This document shows positions 29,784 through 39,003 of a stretch of DNA of 64,000 nt, piece by piece. How positions within the stretch are numbered: the stretch's first letter is position 1; each line of letters starts with the position of its first letter. The notes below the pieces were generated by a model. The model had not been told where the DNA came from and searched no databases. It was given only the letters and a program-made list of their open reading frames with translations. Source of the stretch: a bacterium (lineage in GTDB: Bacteria; Krumholzibacteriota; Krumholzibacteriia; LZORAL124-64-63); NCBI GenBank assembly GCA_016703265.1, contig JADJCK010000006.1, positions 62,001 through 126,000 on the forward strand, given 5' to 3'. The position numbers and the translations under genes are program-made.

Positions 29784-32300
29784 TCAGAGGCCGACCGGAC
29801 GCGGCTCGATCCCGAGACGCTCCATCTGGCGATAGAGCGTGCTGCGGCTGACACCCAGGCGCCGGGCGGCCAGGGCCCGGTTGCCACGGCTGGCCGCCAG
29901 CGCGGCCAGGATCAGGGCCCGGCCGCCGGTCCGGGGCGCCTCTTCCGGGCCGCGGACCGTGCGGGCGTCGTCCTCGGCAGGGCCGTCGAGCACCAGTCGC
30001 CCGCCGTCCAGGGCCTCGAGGTCCACCTGGACCCGACCACAGGCCGCGAGCTGATGGTGCGCCTGGCGGGCCACCATTCCCAGTTCCCGCACGTTGCCGG
30101 GCCAGCGGTGCTGCTGGGCCCGCTCAAGGCTCGATTGGCTGAAGTAGGTCGTCAACTCGACCGGCCGCCCGGCAGCCTCAGAGAGCAGGTGCCGCAACAG
30201 GGGCAGGATGTCGTCACGCCGCTCGCGCAGCGGCGGCAACTTCAGCTCGAGGATGCGCAGGCGGTAATAGAGGTCGGCCCGGAAGCGGCCCGCAGCGACC
30301 AGTGCGCGCAGGTCGGCGTTCGTGGCGGCCACCAGCCGGATGTCGGCGTGACGCGCGGCCGGGTCGCCGATCGCCTGGTACGAGCCGTCCTGCAGCAGCC
30401 GCAACAGCCTTGGCTGCAGTTCGAGCGGCAGGTCGCCGATCTCGTCGAGGAAGAGCGTGCCGCCGTCGGCCCGCGCCGCCAGTCCGAGGCCATCCCCGTC
30501 GGCACCGCTGTAGGCGCCGCGCACGTGTCCGAAGAACTCGCGTGCGAACAGCGACTCGGGCACGGCCGAGACGTTCACCGCCACCATCTCACGACCGCGA
30601 CGCCGGCTGCGCTCATGCAGGCGGCGGGCGAACAGTTCCTTGCCCGTGCCGGTTTCGCCGGTGATCAACACGGGTTCGTCGCTGTCGGCAAAGGCGTCGG
30701 TCAACTGGATCAGGTCACGGACCACGGAAGAAACATGGACGATCCGGACGGGAGCCGACACGGCCCGCGCCGCGTGCCTCACTGAAGCACCGGCCGCAGA
30801 CGGCGCCGGCTCCTGCGCCAATCGCTGGCGGCGATCGGCAACCCTGGCAACCAGTTCATGGGCCCTGCGGATGCCGGGTTCCGATTCGATTCGCAGCTGC
30901 AGGTGCAGCGCCGAGAGTGCATCCTGCCAGGCATCGTCGAGCACCGCCTGCGGATCAACCACGAGCCCGGTTTCGAAGCGAGCAAGTCCCAGTTCGGCAG
31001 ACATCAGCAGCGACTGGGCCAGTTCGTATTCGGCGCCCACCTCGCGCAGGAGCCGCACCGATTCGCAGATCGCCGAAGCGGCCGAATCGGGGTCGGCCAG
31101 CGCCATCAGGTTCTCGGCCAGCGCGCGCCGGATCGCACCTTCCTCGAACCGGTCGCGCAATCGCCGGGCCTGGCCCATGGCTGTGCGCAACAGCGCAACG
31201 GCTTCCGTCGAGCGACCGAGGCGACCAAGGCAGAGCCCCTGCCGGTGCCGGACTTCCATGACGATATCCCCGTCCGGCGCGATGCTCACGGCCAGGGCCA
31301 GGGCGCGGTCATAGTACCGCAGGGCCTGGTCGAGGCGGCCGTCGTCACGCTGCACGTCGCCGAGGAACTCGAGGGCCAGTGCTTCCTCGCGGGGCAACGA
31401 CAACTCTCCCGCCTGGCGGAAGGCTTCCAGCAGCTGGACACGCGCCGCCGAGAGTTGCCCGCGCAGTCGCAGCACCTGGCCGAGCGCGAGTCCGGCCCTG
31501 CACAGGCTCACCCGCGCACCCACTTGTTCCAGCAGGCGCACGGCTGCCTGCAATTCCGATTCGGCCCGGAAAAAGTTGCCGCGTTTGCCGGCTGCCAGGC
31601 CGAGGTTCAGGCGATTGCCGCCCATGTTCTTGATCATGCCCAGGGCGGCATGCAGTTCGTGCGCACGGCGCCACCAGGTCTCCGCCTCGTCATAGCGCGA
31701 TTCGCGGAAAGCCACGATACCCAGGAGGTTGGCCGCGCGGGCACTCTCGAACCCGCGACCAAGCAGGCGGAACAGCGCGAAGGCCGATTCGGCATCCTCG
31801 CGCGAACGCTCAGGCTCACCCAGATGCGAAAGGGCAAGGCCGCGGAGATAAAGGAAGTCGGCGATACCGGGGGGCAACTCGCCGGTCGACGCCGCGATCC
31901 AGGCGCTGCAGCCCTCGACCACGCGAGCGTACTCGCCGGCCTTGCAGCCGAACGCCAACTGGATCGCCTCCAGCTCGGGCAGGTCACCCGGCACCAGTCC
32001 CCAGCGACCGGCAGAGGCCAGCAGGACGTCCAGGTCGGCGCGCCGCTCCAGTTGGAACAGGCAGCGGGCCGCCAGCACCACCGCATCCTTGACTGTCGGC
32101 AACGCTGCCGTTCCGCATCACCCGGTGCCGTCGTCAGCCAGGCAGTCCAGGCATCCGCGAGCCAACTCGAGGGCCGCCGCATAGTCCTCGTCCAGGAAGC
32201 GCCGCCAGGCGGCATCCCAGCGCGTCGGGTCCAGGCAACGTTCGCTCAGGGCCGCCGGCGCCGGGGCAGCGGGCTCTACCCGCTGAAACTCAGCGCGCAT
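29784..32300 (-). CDS. TPR-containing sigma-54-dependent activator (in-frame TGA)
   Basis: An enhancer-binding protein for sigma-54 RNA polymerase. The first 440 residues are TPR-like helical repeats. The AAA+ domain has Walker A GETGTGKE, the sigma-54 contact loop as GAYSGA (usually GAFTGA) and Walker B GGTLFLDEIGDLP. A Fis-type helix-turn-helix (NRALAARRLGVSRSTLYRQM) ends the protein. The frame is open from ATG 32300 (GGAG seven bases upstream) except for one TGA at 32118-32120, inside what should be the loop between two TPR helices. Without readthrough, translation might begin at TTG 32102. It overlaps the secreted-protein gene upstream and precedes the kinase genes. Confidence 0.88.
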
Positions 32301-32658
32301 CGTGGGGCTCCGCGGTGGAGACACGCTCGTCGATGATCACCAGCCTGAAGGTCAACAGACCGCCCTGATTGACAGGGATCAACAGGACACGGCGGCCGTC
32401 GATGACCGGACCCGTCACCGGCTTCGACTGGATCCCGGGCCAGTTCGGGTCGTGCTGGTAGCGTTCCCCGCTGCCGCCGCCGCTGCCGAAGTCGTTGGAA
32501 TCGAGGGGATCGCCGTTCTGGGAATCGCCGTCGCCGCCGCCGTTGGAGATGTCCTCGCGGGCGGTCACCGTGAACGGAAGCAGGCAGGCCAGCGGAAGCG
32601 CCAATGTGACGAGGCTGCGGCCTTGGCGGCCGCGACCGATTCGGAGCCAGCGGTTCAT
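32290..32658 (-). CDS. Small secreted protein of unknown function
   Basis: A 122-residue protein with a signal peptide (hydrophobic core LVTLALPLACLLPF, cleavage likely after VTA). A Gly/Asp/Ser-rich stretch (NGGGDGDSQNGD) and a conserved-looking end (RRVLLIPVNQGGLLTFRLVI) follow. No family is recognised. The ATG at 32658 has GGAGG seven to eight bases upstream. Its 3' end overlaps the sigma-54 activator start by 11 bases, so it is the first gene of the signalling operon and may be the sensed or regulated exported component. Confidence 0.65.
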   Translation of the reverse strand: MNRWLRIGRGRQGRSLVTLALPLACLLPFTVTAREDISNGGGDGDSQNGDPLDSNDFGSGGGSGERYQHDPNWPGIQSKPVTGPVIDGRRVLLIPVNQGGLLTFRLVIIDERVSTAEPHDAR

Positions 32659-32879
32659 GAGGGTGCCTCCCGGGTCTGCCCGGACCATCGCGAGGGTAGC
32701 GGAACCAGAGTTGCCGGGCTCTCCTCGATGCGGACCGGTTGCAAAGGGTTACCTCAAGCTACAGAGATCCCATCCCCGGGTAAAGGGTAATGAGGGCTTA
32801 ATCGGTCCGCTGCTGTCGGCGGAGGCGGGCCCATGGTACATTGGGCCGACCATTCACCAGCCACACAGGGAGTCAGGCC

Positions 32880-33908
32880 ATGGAATACCGTTTCCTGGGC
32901 AAGTCGGGCCTCAAGGTTTCCGCACTGTCGTACGGCGCATGGGTCACCTTCGGCGAGCAGGTCGACGCCGACCTGGCCTACCGCTGCATGAGCGCCGCGT
33001 TCGAGGCCGGCGTCAATTTCTTCGACAACGCCGAGGCCTACGGGGGCGGGCAGGCAGAGACCATCATGGGCCAGGTGCTGCAGCGTGCCGGCTGGCGCCG
33101 CAGCGATCTCGTGGTCTCGACCAAGATCTTCTGGGGCGGCGAGTACCAGGGGCCCGGCAAGCCCTACCGCTACGGGGTGAACGACCGCGGCCTTTCCCGC
33201 AAGCACCTTGTCGAGGGTACGAACGCCGCGCTGAAGAGGCTGCAACTGGACTATGTGGACCTGCTGTTCTGCCACCGGCCCGACATCGACACGCCGCTGG
33301 AGGAAACCGTCCGCGCCATGGATCACCTCGTGAACCAGGGCAAGGCGCTGTACTGGGGCACCAGCGAATGGTCGGCGGCGCAGATCCGCCGGGCCTACGA
33401 CATCGCGCGCCGCGAGCACCTTGTCCCTCCCACGATGGAGCAGCCGCAGTACAACATGTTCCACCGCGACAAGGTCGAGGTCGAATTCGCCCCGCTGTAC
33501 GACGAGATCGGGCTGGGCACGACGATCTGGAGTCCGTTGGCCTCGGGACTGCTGACCGGCAAGTACAACGACGGCATTCCCGCCGGCTCGCGGCTGGCCC
33601 TGCCCGAATACGGCTGGCTGCGCAGCATCGTCGAAGGCCCGGACGGGCCGCCGCGCCTGGCCAAGGTCCGGCAACTGGCGCCGCTGGCGAAGGAACTGGA
33701 CGCGACAATGGCACAGCTTGCCCTGGCCTGGTGCCTCGCCAACGAGGACGTGAGCACCGTCATCACCGGGGCTTCGAAGCCGGAGCAGATCTTGGACAAC
33801 CTGGGCGCCCTGGCCGTTGCCGAGCGGCTGACGCCCGATGTGCTGGAACGGATCGAGGAGATCCTGGACAACCGCCCCAAGGGCGAGCAGAACTGGCGAG
33901 GCAATTGA
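32880..33908 (+). CDS. Aldo/keto reductase (Kv-beta / AKR6-like)
   Basis: A 342-residue NADPH-dependent oxidoreductase. The tetrad residues are visible: Asp and Tyr in FFDNAEAYGGG, Lys in VVSTKIFWGG and His in LLFCHRPD. The cofactor segment SPLASGLLTGKY and VITGASKPEQ follow. The GKPYRYGVNDRGLSRKH stretch is typical of the voltage-gated potassium channel beta-subunit-like branch. GGGAG precedes the ATG at 32880. The M3 peptidase gene starts one base after its stop, so the two are co-transcribed; the shared role is unclear. Confidence 0.9.
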   Translation: MEYRFLGKSGLKVSALSYGAWVTFGEQVDADLAYRCMSAAFEAGVNFFDNAEAYGGGQAETIMGQVLQRAGWRRSDLVVSTKIFWGGEYQGPGKPYRYGVNDRGLSRKHLVEGTNAALKRLQLDYVDLLFCHRPDIDTPLEETVRAMDHLVNQGKALYWGTSEWSAAQIRRAYDIARREHLVPPTMEQPQYNMFHRDKVEVEFAPLYDEIGLGTTIWSPLASGLLTGKYNDGIPAGSRLALPEYGWLRSIVEGPDGPPRLAKVRQLAPLAKELDATMAQLALAWCLANEDVSTVITGASKPEQILDNLGALAVAERLTPDVLERIEEILDNRPKGEQNWRGN

Positions 33909-33909
33909 G

Positions 33910-36024
33910 ATGAGGAGGATTGCAGCCATCATGGTATTCATCAGCATTGTCGGCGGCGGCGACGCCGTCGCCGGGCCCGCGCGGGGAAATCCCCTGCTTG
34001 CGACCTGGAACACTCCCGAGGCGACGCCCCCGTTCGCCCACATCGAGCTGGCCGATATCGAGCCGGCCATGCTGCAGGCGATGGACCGGCACGACGCGGA
34101 GATCGCTGCGATCAGGGATGATCCGGCGAGCCCGACGTTCAGCAACACGATCGAGGCACATGACCGCGCCGGCGAGCTGTTGTCCCGCGTGGGCAGCGTG
34201 TTCTCCGCGCTCAACGGCACATCGACCAGCGATTCGCTGCAGGCGATCGCCCGGCGCCTGGCACCGAAGCGGTCGCAGCACGCGGACTCCATCCTGCTTG
34301 ACCAGGCGCTGTTCGCGCGGGTCGATGCCGTGTACCGCGAACGCGATAAGCTCCCACTGGATATCGAGCAGCAGCGCTTGTTGCGGGAAACCTGGCGCGA
34401 ATTCAAGCGCGGTGGCGCCGACCTGGACGAGGCCGGTCGCGGGCGCCTGCGGGCCATCAACGAGGAACTGTCCCTGCTGGGCCTGCAGTTCGGCGAGAAC
34501 GTGCTGAAGGAAACGAACCGTCTCGAACTCGTCATCGAGGACGAGTCGGGACTGGCCGGCCTGCCGCCGGCCCTGGTGCAGGCCGCCGCCGAGACAGCCG
34601 CCAGGCGCGACAAGCCGGGCCGCTGGGTGTTCACCCTGCACCGCCCGAGCCTGATCCCGTTCCTGCAGGCCAGCACCCGCCGCGACCTGCGCGAGCAGAT
34701 CTATCGCGCCTACCTGGCAATGGGCAGCAACGGAGACGAGTTGGACAACCGTCATGTCCTGAAGCGGACGGTCCAGCTTCGGCTCGAGCGCGCCCGGCTG
34801 CTCGGGTTCCCGTCCCACGCCCACTATGTGCTCGACGAGAACATGGCCGGCACTCCGGATGCCGTGTACGGCCTGCTCAACCAGCTGTGGACACCCGCGC
34901 TGGCGCGCGCAACGGCCGAAGCCGCCGACATGCAGGCCCTGATCGACCAGGAGGGCGGCGGCTTCACCCTGGCTGCCTGGGACTGGTGGCACTACGCCGA
35001 GAAGGTGAAGAAGGCCCGCTACGACCTGGACGAGGAGATGCTCCGCCCCTACTTCGAGCTGGAGAACGTACGGGCCGGGCTGTTCGAGACTGTGCGCAGG
35101 CTGTGGGGACTCACTTTCACCGAGCGCAACGACATCGAGACCTGGCACCCCGAAGTGAAGGTCTACGACGTGCTCGATGCGGACGGCACGCGCCTGGCCG
35201 TCTGGTACAGCGACTATTTCCCGCGCGAGAGCAAGCGCGGCGGCGCCTGGATGAGTTCCCTGCGGAAGGAACGCATCGAGGGCGGGCAGCGCGTGCTCCC
35301 GCTCGTGTACAACGTCGGCAACTTCACGCGCCCGACGGCCGAAACGCCGGCACTGCTGAGCCTCGACGAAGTCCGCACCATGTTCCATGAGTTCGGCCAC
35401 GCGCTGCACGGCATGTTGTCGCAGTGCCGCTACGAGAAGCTGAGCGGCACCGCGGTGGCGCGTGACTTCGTGGAACTGCCCAGCCAGGTCCTGGAGAACT
35501 GGGCCCTGGAGCCCGACGTGCTGGCGCTGTACGCCCGGCACTGGCAGACGGACAGGCCGATGCCCGCAGCCCTGGTCGAGCGCCTGCGCGGCGCTCGCCA
35601 TTTCAACCAGGGATTCGAGACGGTCGAGTACCTCGCCGCCAGCTTCCTCGACATGGACTGGCATACGATTGCCGACCCCGACACGATTGCCGGGGTTGAT
35701 CCCGACACCTTCGAGGCCGCCTCTCTCGGCCGTCTCGGGCTGATCGACGCCATCGCCTCTCGCTACCGCAGCCCGTACTTCCGTCACGTTTTCGGCGGCG
35801 GCTATTCGGCTGGCTACTACTCCTACGTCTGGGCCGAGGTGCTGGACGCCGACGCGTTCGCGGCCTTCACCGAGGCCGGCAACGTGTTCGACCCCGCAAC
35901 GGCGCTTGCGTTCCGGCGGAACATCCTCGAACGCGGCGGCAGCGACGACCCCATGGCGCTCTACCGCAGGTTCCGCAGGCGTGACCCGGGCATCGAGCCG
36001 CTGCTGGTGCGTCGCGGCCTTTGA
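33910..36024 (+). CDS. M3-family peptidase (oligopeptidase A / Dcp type), exported
   Basis: A 704-residue zinc metallopeptidase cleaving short peptides. The zinc motif MFHEFGHALHGML lies near residue 487, with a downstream glutamate in FVELPSQVLENW and the C-terminal GGGYSAGYYSYVWAEVLDAD typical of thimet/Dcp peptidases. A probable signal peptide (MRRIAAIMVFISIVGGGDAVA) points to the periplasm, where Dcp-like enzymes degrade peptides. The ATG is one base after the aldo/keto reductase stop, with coupling likely. A strong hairpin follows the stop. Confidence 0.92.
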   Translation: MRRIAAIMVFISIVGGGDAVAGPARGNPLLATWNTPEATPPFAHIELADIEPAMLQAMDRHDAEIAAIRDDPASPTFSNTIEAHDRAGELLSRVGSVFSALNGTSTSDSLQAIARRLAPKRSQHADSILLDQALFARVDAVYRERDKLPLDIEQQRLLRETWREFKRGGADLDEAGRGRLRAINEELSLLGLQFGENVLKETNRLELVIEDESGLAGLPPALVQAAAETAARRDKPGRWVFTLHRPSLIPFLQASTRRDLREQIYRAYLAMGSNGDELDNRHVLKRTVQLRLERARLLGFPSHAHYVLDENMAGTPDAVYGLLNQLWTPALARATAEAADMQALIDQEGGGFTLAAWDWWHYAEKVKKARYDLDEEMLRPYFELENVRAGLFETVRRLWGLTFTERNDIETWHPEVKVYDVLDADGTRLAVWYSDYFPRESKRGGAWMSSLRKERIEGGQRVLPLVYNVGNFTRPTAETPALLSLDEVRTMFHEFGHALHGMLSQCRYEKLSGTAVARDFVELPSQVLENWALEPDVLALYARHWQTDRPMPAALVERLRGARHFNQGFETVEYLAASFLDMDWHTIADPDTIAGVDPDTFEAASLGRLGLIDAIASRYRSPYFRHVFGGGYSAGYYSYVWAEVLDADAFAAFTEAGNVFDPATALAFRRNILERGGSDDPMALYRRFRRRDPGIEPLLVRRGL

Positions 36025-36053
36025 TCGGCCCCGTTCGCCGCCGGATCACCCTA

Positions 36054-36079
36054 CGGGCCAGGCCATACGGCCTGGCCCG
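36054..36079 (+). terminator. Hairpin after the M3 peptidase gene
   Basis: A perfect 11-bp stem CGGGCCAGGCC/GGCCTGGCCCG with ATAC loop, 30 bases past the stop. It lacks a T run but is well placed for termination. Confidence 0.6.
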
Positions 36080-36196
36080 CACTGGCAGGCACTCCTACGG
36101 GGGAAGTCGAAACAGACACCCCTGGTTGCACGCAGCCTGGCGCCGCTGGTGCTGGTCGGGGCGTTGGCGGCAGCGGCGGCGGTGGTGCGGGGCCTT

Positions 36197-36230
36197 GGGG
36201 GGGGGCGGGCCGGGGCCCAGGGGGGGGGGG
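36197..36230. other. Two long G runs, possible assembly join
   Basis: A nine-G run (36197-36205) and an eleven-G run (36220-36230) lie 15 bases apart, the longest homopolymers noticed in the window. They separate a hydrophobic, receptor-helix-like stretch (36108-36185) from a chemoreceptor tail fragment. Confidence 0.6.
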
Positions 36231-36317
36231 CGGATCCTGGCCGGAGGGAGGCGCAACGACCCGAACTGACGCGGGATTCCGGCCGGCGGGGCCTTTGTCG
36301 CCACCCTGGAAGAATCA

Positions 36318-36569
36318 ATGCGGCCCAAATCGCGCGGCACGAACAGACACAGCCTGACCACCCTGGACCAGGTGGTGCAGGACAACGCAGCCAGCACCGA
36401 GGAAACAGCGTCCAGCTGCCAGGAACTGACGGCATTGGCGGGCCATCTGGTGCAAGCGGTCGGCCGCATCGACCAGTGGCACGATGCCCGAGGTTCACGG
36501 CGTGCGGAGGCAGGACAAGTCATTGCTACAGCCGACCGGGAAACGGCCGAAGAGTCCAAGCAATTCTGA
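36318..36569 (+). pseudogene. Remnant of a methyl-accepting chemotaxis protein
   Basis: The frame encodes LDQVVQDNAASTEETASS and QELTALAGHLVQAV, the C-terminal coiled-coil tail of chemoreceptors (compare the usual IDQVTQQNAA...EEL). The signalling hairpin tip, HAMP and sensor domains are absent. About 130 bases upstream another frame encodes a hydrophobic helix (LAPLVLVGALAAAAAVV) that could be the receptor's first membrane segment. The middle is therefore missing, either through a real deletion or an assembly collapse at the adjacent G runs. It lies directly upstream of the hemerythrin gene, a frequent partner of chemoreceptors. The remainder of 36025-36689 holds no other recognisable gene. 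Confidence 0.55.
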
Positions 36570-36689
36570 CAAGGTTCCAGGGACTTCCGGGAACCACAGG
36601 GGGACGGGTTGCCGGCACCGCACTGCGTGCGCCGCAACGTCCAGGCAAGGCCGAGATGCGGCCGGGACCCAACCGCAAGGAGCAGGAAC

Positions 36690-37097
36690 ATGGCGCTGCT
36701 GGACTGGAACTCGAGCCTGAGTGTCGACGAGTCTGGCATGGACGAGGAATACAAGAAGCTGATCAACCTCGTGAACAACCTGAACGAGGCGATGAAGCAG
36801 GGCAAGACGAAGGACGAGATGGACCGCGTCTTCGGCGAACTCGCGCGCTACACGCAGTCCCACTTCGCGTCCGAGGAACGCTACATGGAGAAGATCGGCT
36901 ACCCCGGCCTGGCCCAGCAGAAGAAGGAGCACGCCGAGCTCATGAAGCAGGTGTCCGCCTTCAAGGCCGAGTACGACGCCGGCAAGGCCATGATCTCCGT
37001 CAAGCTGATGGGATTCCTGCGCGACTGGGTGCGCAACCACATCCAGAAATCGGACAAGCAGTACGGCGTGTGGGCGAAGCAGAACGTGAAGGCCTGA
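36690..37097 (+). CDS. Bacteriohemerythrin-like protein lacking two iron-ligand histidines
   Basis: A 135-residue four-helix protein matching bacteriohemerythrin over its whole length. Retained ligands are His and Glu in SHFASEERYM, the later His in KKEHAEL, and His and Asp in NHIQKSDKQYG. The first ligand His (usual DxQHxxL) is Tyr in MDEEYKKL, and the first His of the usual YPxxxxHxxxH motif is Gln in YPGLAQQKKEH. A normal oxygen-binding di-iron site therefore seems unlikely. AAGGAG lies seven to eight bases before the ATG. A chemoreceptor fragment lies upstream, suggesting an original oxygen- or redox-taxis context. Confidence 0.88.
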   Translation: MALLDWNSSLSVDESGMDEEYKKLINLVNNLNEAMKQGKTKDEMDRVFGELARYTQSHFASEERYMEKIGYPGLAQQKKEHAELMKQVSAFKAEYDAGKAMISVKLMGFLRDWVRNHIQKSDKQYGVWAKQNVKA

Positions 37098-37145
37098 GCC
37101 TCCCGCCCGTCCGCGCCGCGACGATGAAGGTACAACGAAGATACG

Positions 37146-37177
37146 GAAGCGCCCCGGCCGATTGGCCGGGGCGCTTC
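37146..37177 (+). terminator. Rho-independent terminator after the hemerythrin gene
   Basis: A perfect 14-bp stem (GAAGCGCCCCGGCC and complement) with GATT loop followed by GTTTGT, 48 bases after the stop. Confidence 0.8.
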
Positions 37178-37219
37178 GTTTGTCCTGCGTCGGGCGCCTT
37201 TGCGCCGCGCGATGAGAGG

Positions 37220-37295
37220 TGGTACGCCGCCAGGGACTTGAACCCCGAACCTACTGATTAAGAGTCAGTTGCTCTACCAGTTGAGCTAGCGGCGC
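37220..37295 (-). tRNA. tRNA-Lys (CTT)
   Basis: Cloverleaf on the minus strand: acceptor GCGCCGC pairs with GCGGCGT (one G-U), anticodon stem ACTGA/TCAGT, loop CTCTTAA giving anticodon CTT, T-loop GTTCAAG. CCA is encoded. It lies between hemerythrin and nth on the opposite strand. Confidence 0.95.
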
Positions 37296-37491
37296 ACCGG
37301 AATCGAACGCTGGCATTCCAGCAGTAGCCATGCAGGCAGTCCGCGTGTAGCGTGGACGAACGCCAATGAAAACGCCCCGGCACGGCAGGGGGCAATAAAT
37401 AGCAGCCGCCAACGGCCTTGTCAAGAACGCCGCCGCGACCTGCGGCCGGTGCGGCCGGCAGGCCCGACGCAACATGAGGAAAGGTCCGATC

Positions 37492-38202
37492 ATGGCCCCT
37501 GCGCGCCCCACGGGCAGCAAGAAGGCAAGCAGCAAGGCTGCGGCGCCGAAGACCGTCGCGCTGGCGCCCCCGGCCGAACGCGGCCGCAAGGCCGTCGCCA
37601 TCCTCAAGGTCCTGAGAGCCGAGTTTCCCGACACGCGCTGCAGCCTTGAACACGTCGACGGCTGGCAACTGCTGGTGGCCACCATCCTGTCGGCCCAGTG
37701 CACCGACGCCCGCGTCAACCAGGTCACCCCTGGCCTGTTCCGGCAGTTCCCCACGCCCGCCGATTTCGCCGCGGCACCGATCGAGGAGATCGAGGAGGCC
37801 ATCCGGTCGACGGGGTTCTACCACAACAAGGCGAAGTCGCTGCAGGGCGCCGCCAGGGCGCTCATCGAGAAGCATGGCGGCAGGCTGCCCGGGAGCATCG
37901 ACGAGCTGGTCAAGGTTCCCGGCTGCGGGCGCAAGACCGCCAACGTGGTGCTGGGCGAGGTGTTCGGGAAGCCGGCGGGCGTGGTCGTGGACACCCATGT
38001 GGGGCGCATCTCGCGCAAGCTGGGACTCACCGACCAGGACGACCCGGTCAAGGCGGAGCGCCAGCTGAACGAATGCGTGCCCGAGGCCGACTGGCGCGAC
38101 TACGGGCACCTGATCATCGACCACGGGCGCAAGACCTGCACGGCGCGGTCGCCGAAGTGTGATGATTGCGGGCTGTTCCGCTGGTGCGTGGCGCGCGCCT
38201 GA
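37492..38202 (+). CDS. nth: Endonuclease III (DNA glycosylase/AP lyase)
   Basis: Base-excision repair enzyme that removes oxidised pyrimidines and nicks the abasic site. The 236-residue protein has the helix-hairpin-helix VPGCGRKTANVVL with catalytic Lys nearby, catalytic Asp in VVVDTHVGR, and a C-terminal [4Fe-4S] motif C-x6-C-x2-C-x5-C (CTARSPKCDDCGLFRWC). A short basic, Ala-rich N-terminal extension precedes the domain. The ATG at 37492 has AGGAAAGG seven bases upstream; an ATG at 37474 is the alternative. adk follows 71 bases downstream. Confidence 0.95.
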   Translation: MAPARPTGSKKASSKAAAPKTVALAPPAERGRKAVAILKVLRAEFPDTRCSLEHVDGWQLLVATILSAQCTDARVNQVTPGLFRQFPTPADFAAAPIEEIEEAIRSTGFYHNKAKSLQGAARALIEKHGGRLPGSIDELVKVPGCGRKTANVVLGEVFGKPAGVVVDTHVGRISRKLGLTDQDDPVKAERQLNECVPEADWRDYGHLIIDHGRKTCTARSPKCDDCGLFRWCVARA

Positions 38203-38273
38203 AAAGCTACAGGCGCGGCGCGGCCGGCCGATAACCGGGCTGAGGGGTGGTCCTCCAGCCGGGAGCGTCGACG

Positions 38274-38915
38274 ATGGGCAAGTACGTCATCATGGGTATC
38301 CAGGGCAGCGGCAAGGGCACGCAGGCCAAGCTGCTGGCGTCCGACTACAACCTGGTCCATATCTCGATGGGCGAGGTTTTCCGCGGCCACATCCGTGCCG
38401 GGACGCACCTGGGCAAGACCATCCACGACCTCGTTGCCGACGGCCATCTGGTGCCCGACAGCATCGTCAACCAGGTGCTGCGCACCCGTCTGAGCGAAGG
38501 CGACTGCCAACGCGGCTTCGTACTGGACGGCTATCCGCGCGACCTGCAGCAGGCGAAGTACCTGCTCAATGTGTTGCAACTCGATGCCGTGATCAATGTG
38601 GCGGTACCGGACCAGGTCGTCACGGCGCGCATGCTCGACCGCCGCATCTGCGCCGAGTGCGGCCGCGACTGGAACCTGCAGGGCCGGCAACCGCGCGCGA
38701 AGGGCGTGTGCGACGACTGCGGAGGCGCCGTCGTGGTGCGCGAGGATGACACGCCCGTGGCCATCGCGTCGCGACTGGCCGACTTCCGCCTGCAGACGGC
38801 GCCCGTACTCGACTTCTTCCGCGCGCACGACCTCGTGATCGACGTAGACGGCACCCAGGCGCCCGAGCGGGTCCAGGACGAGATCCGCCGCAAGCTGGGG
38901 TTGACGGTGTCCTGA
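38274..38915 (+). CDS. adk: Adenylate kinase with Cys-type LID
   Basis: Interconverts ATP + AMP and 2 ADP. The 213-residue protein has the P-loop IMGIQGSGKGTQAK, the AMP-site DGYPRDLQQ and a long LID carrying four cysteines (CAEC and CDDC) arranged as a zinc knuckle. Many adenylate kinases use this for stability. GGGAG precedes the ATG at 38274. It is co-directional with nth and followed by a strong terminator. Confidence 0.95.
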   Translation: MGKYVIMGIQGSGKGTQAKLLASDYNLVHISMGEVFRGHIRAGTHLGKTIHDLVADGHLVPDSIVNQVLRTRLSEGDCQRGFVLDGYPRDLQQAKYLLNVLQLDAVINVAVPDQVVTARMLDRRICAECGRDWNLQGRQPRAKGVCDDCGGAVVVREDDTPVAIASRLADFRLQTAPVLDFFRAHDLVIDVDGTQAPERVQDEIRRKLGLTVS

Positions 38916-38954
38916 GGCTGCGCTCACGTGCACACCTGCCGGCTAACGGCAACA

Positions 38955-38979
38955 AGAAGGCCCCGTGAAGGGGCCTTCT
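38955..38979. terminator. Bidirectional terminator between adk and ssb
   Basis: A 10-bp stem AGAAGGCCCC/GGGGCCTTCT with GTGAA loop and CGTTTC after it on the plus strand, between convergent genes. Confidence 0.8.
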
Positions 38980-39003
38980 CGTTTCAGCGGTGCTCGCTGC
39001 GGA

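Noticed and set aside
32118..32120. Selenocysteine at the in-frame TGA of the sigma-54 activator
   Set aside because: TPR regulators are not selenoproteins, no redox partner Cys context is evident, and sequence errors are common in this window.
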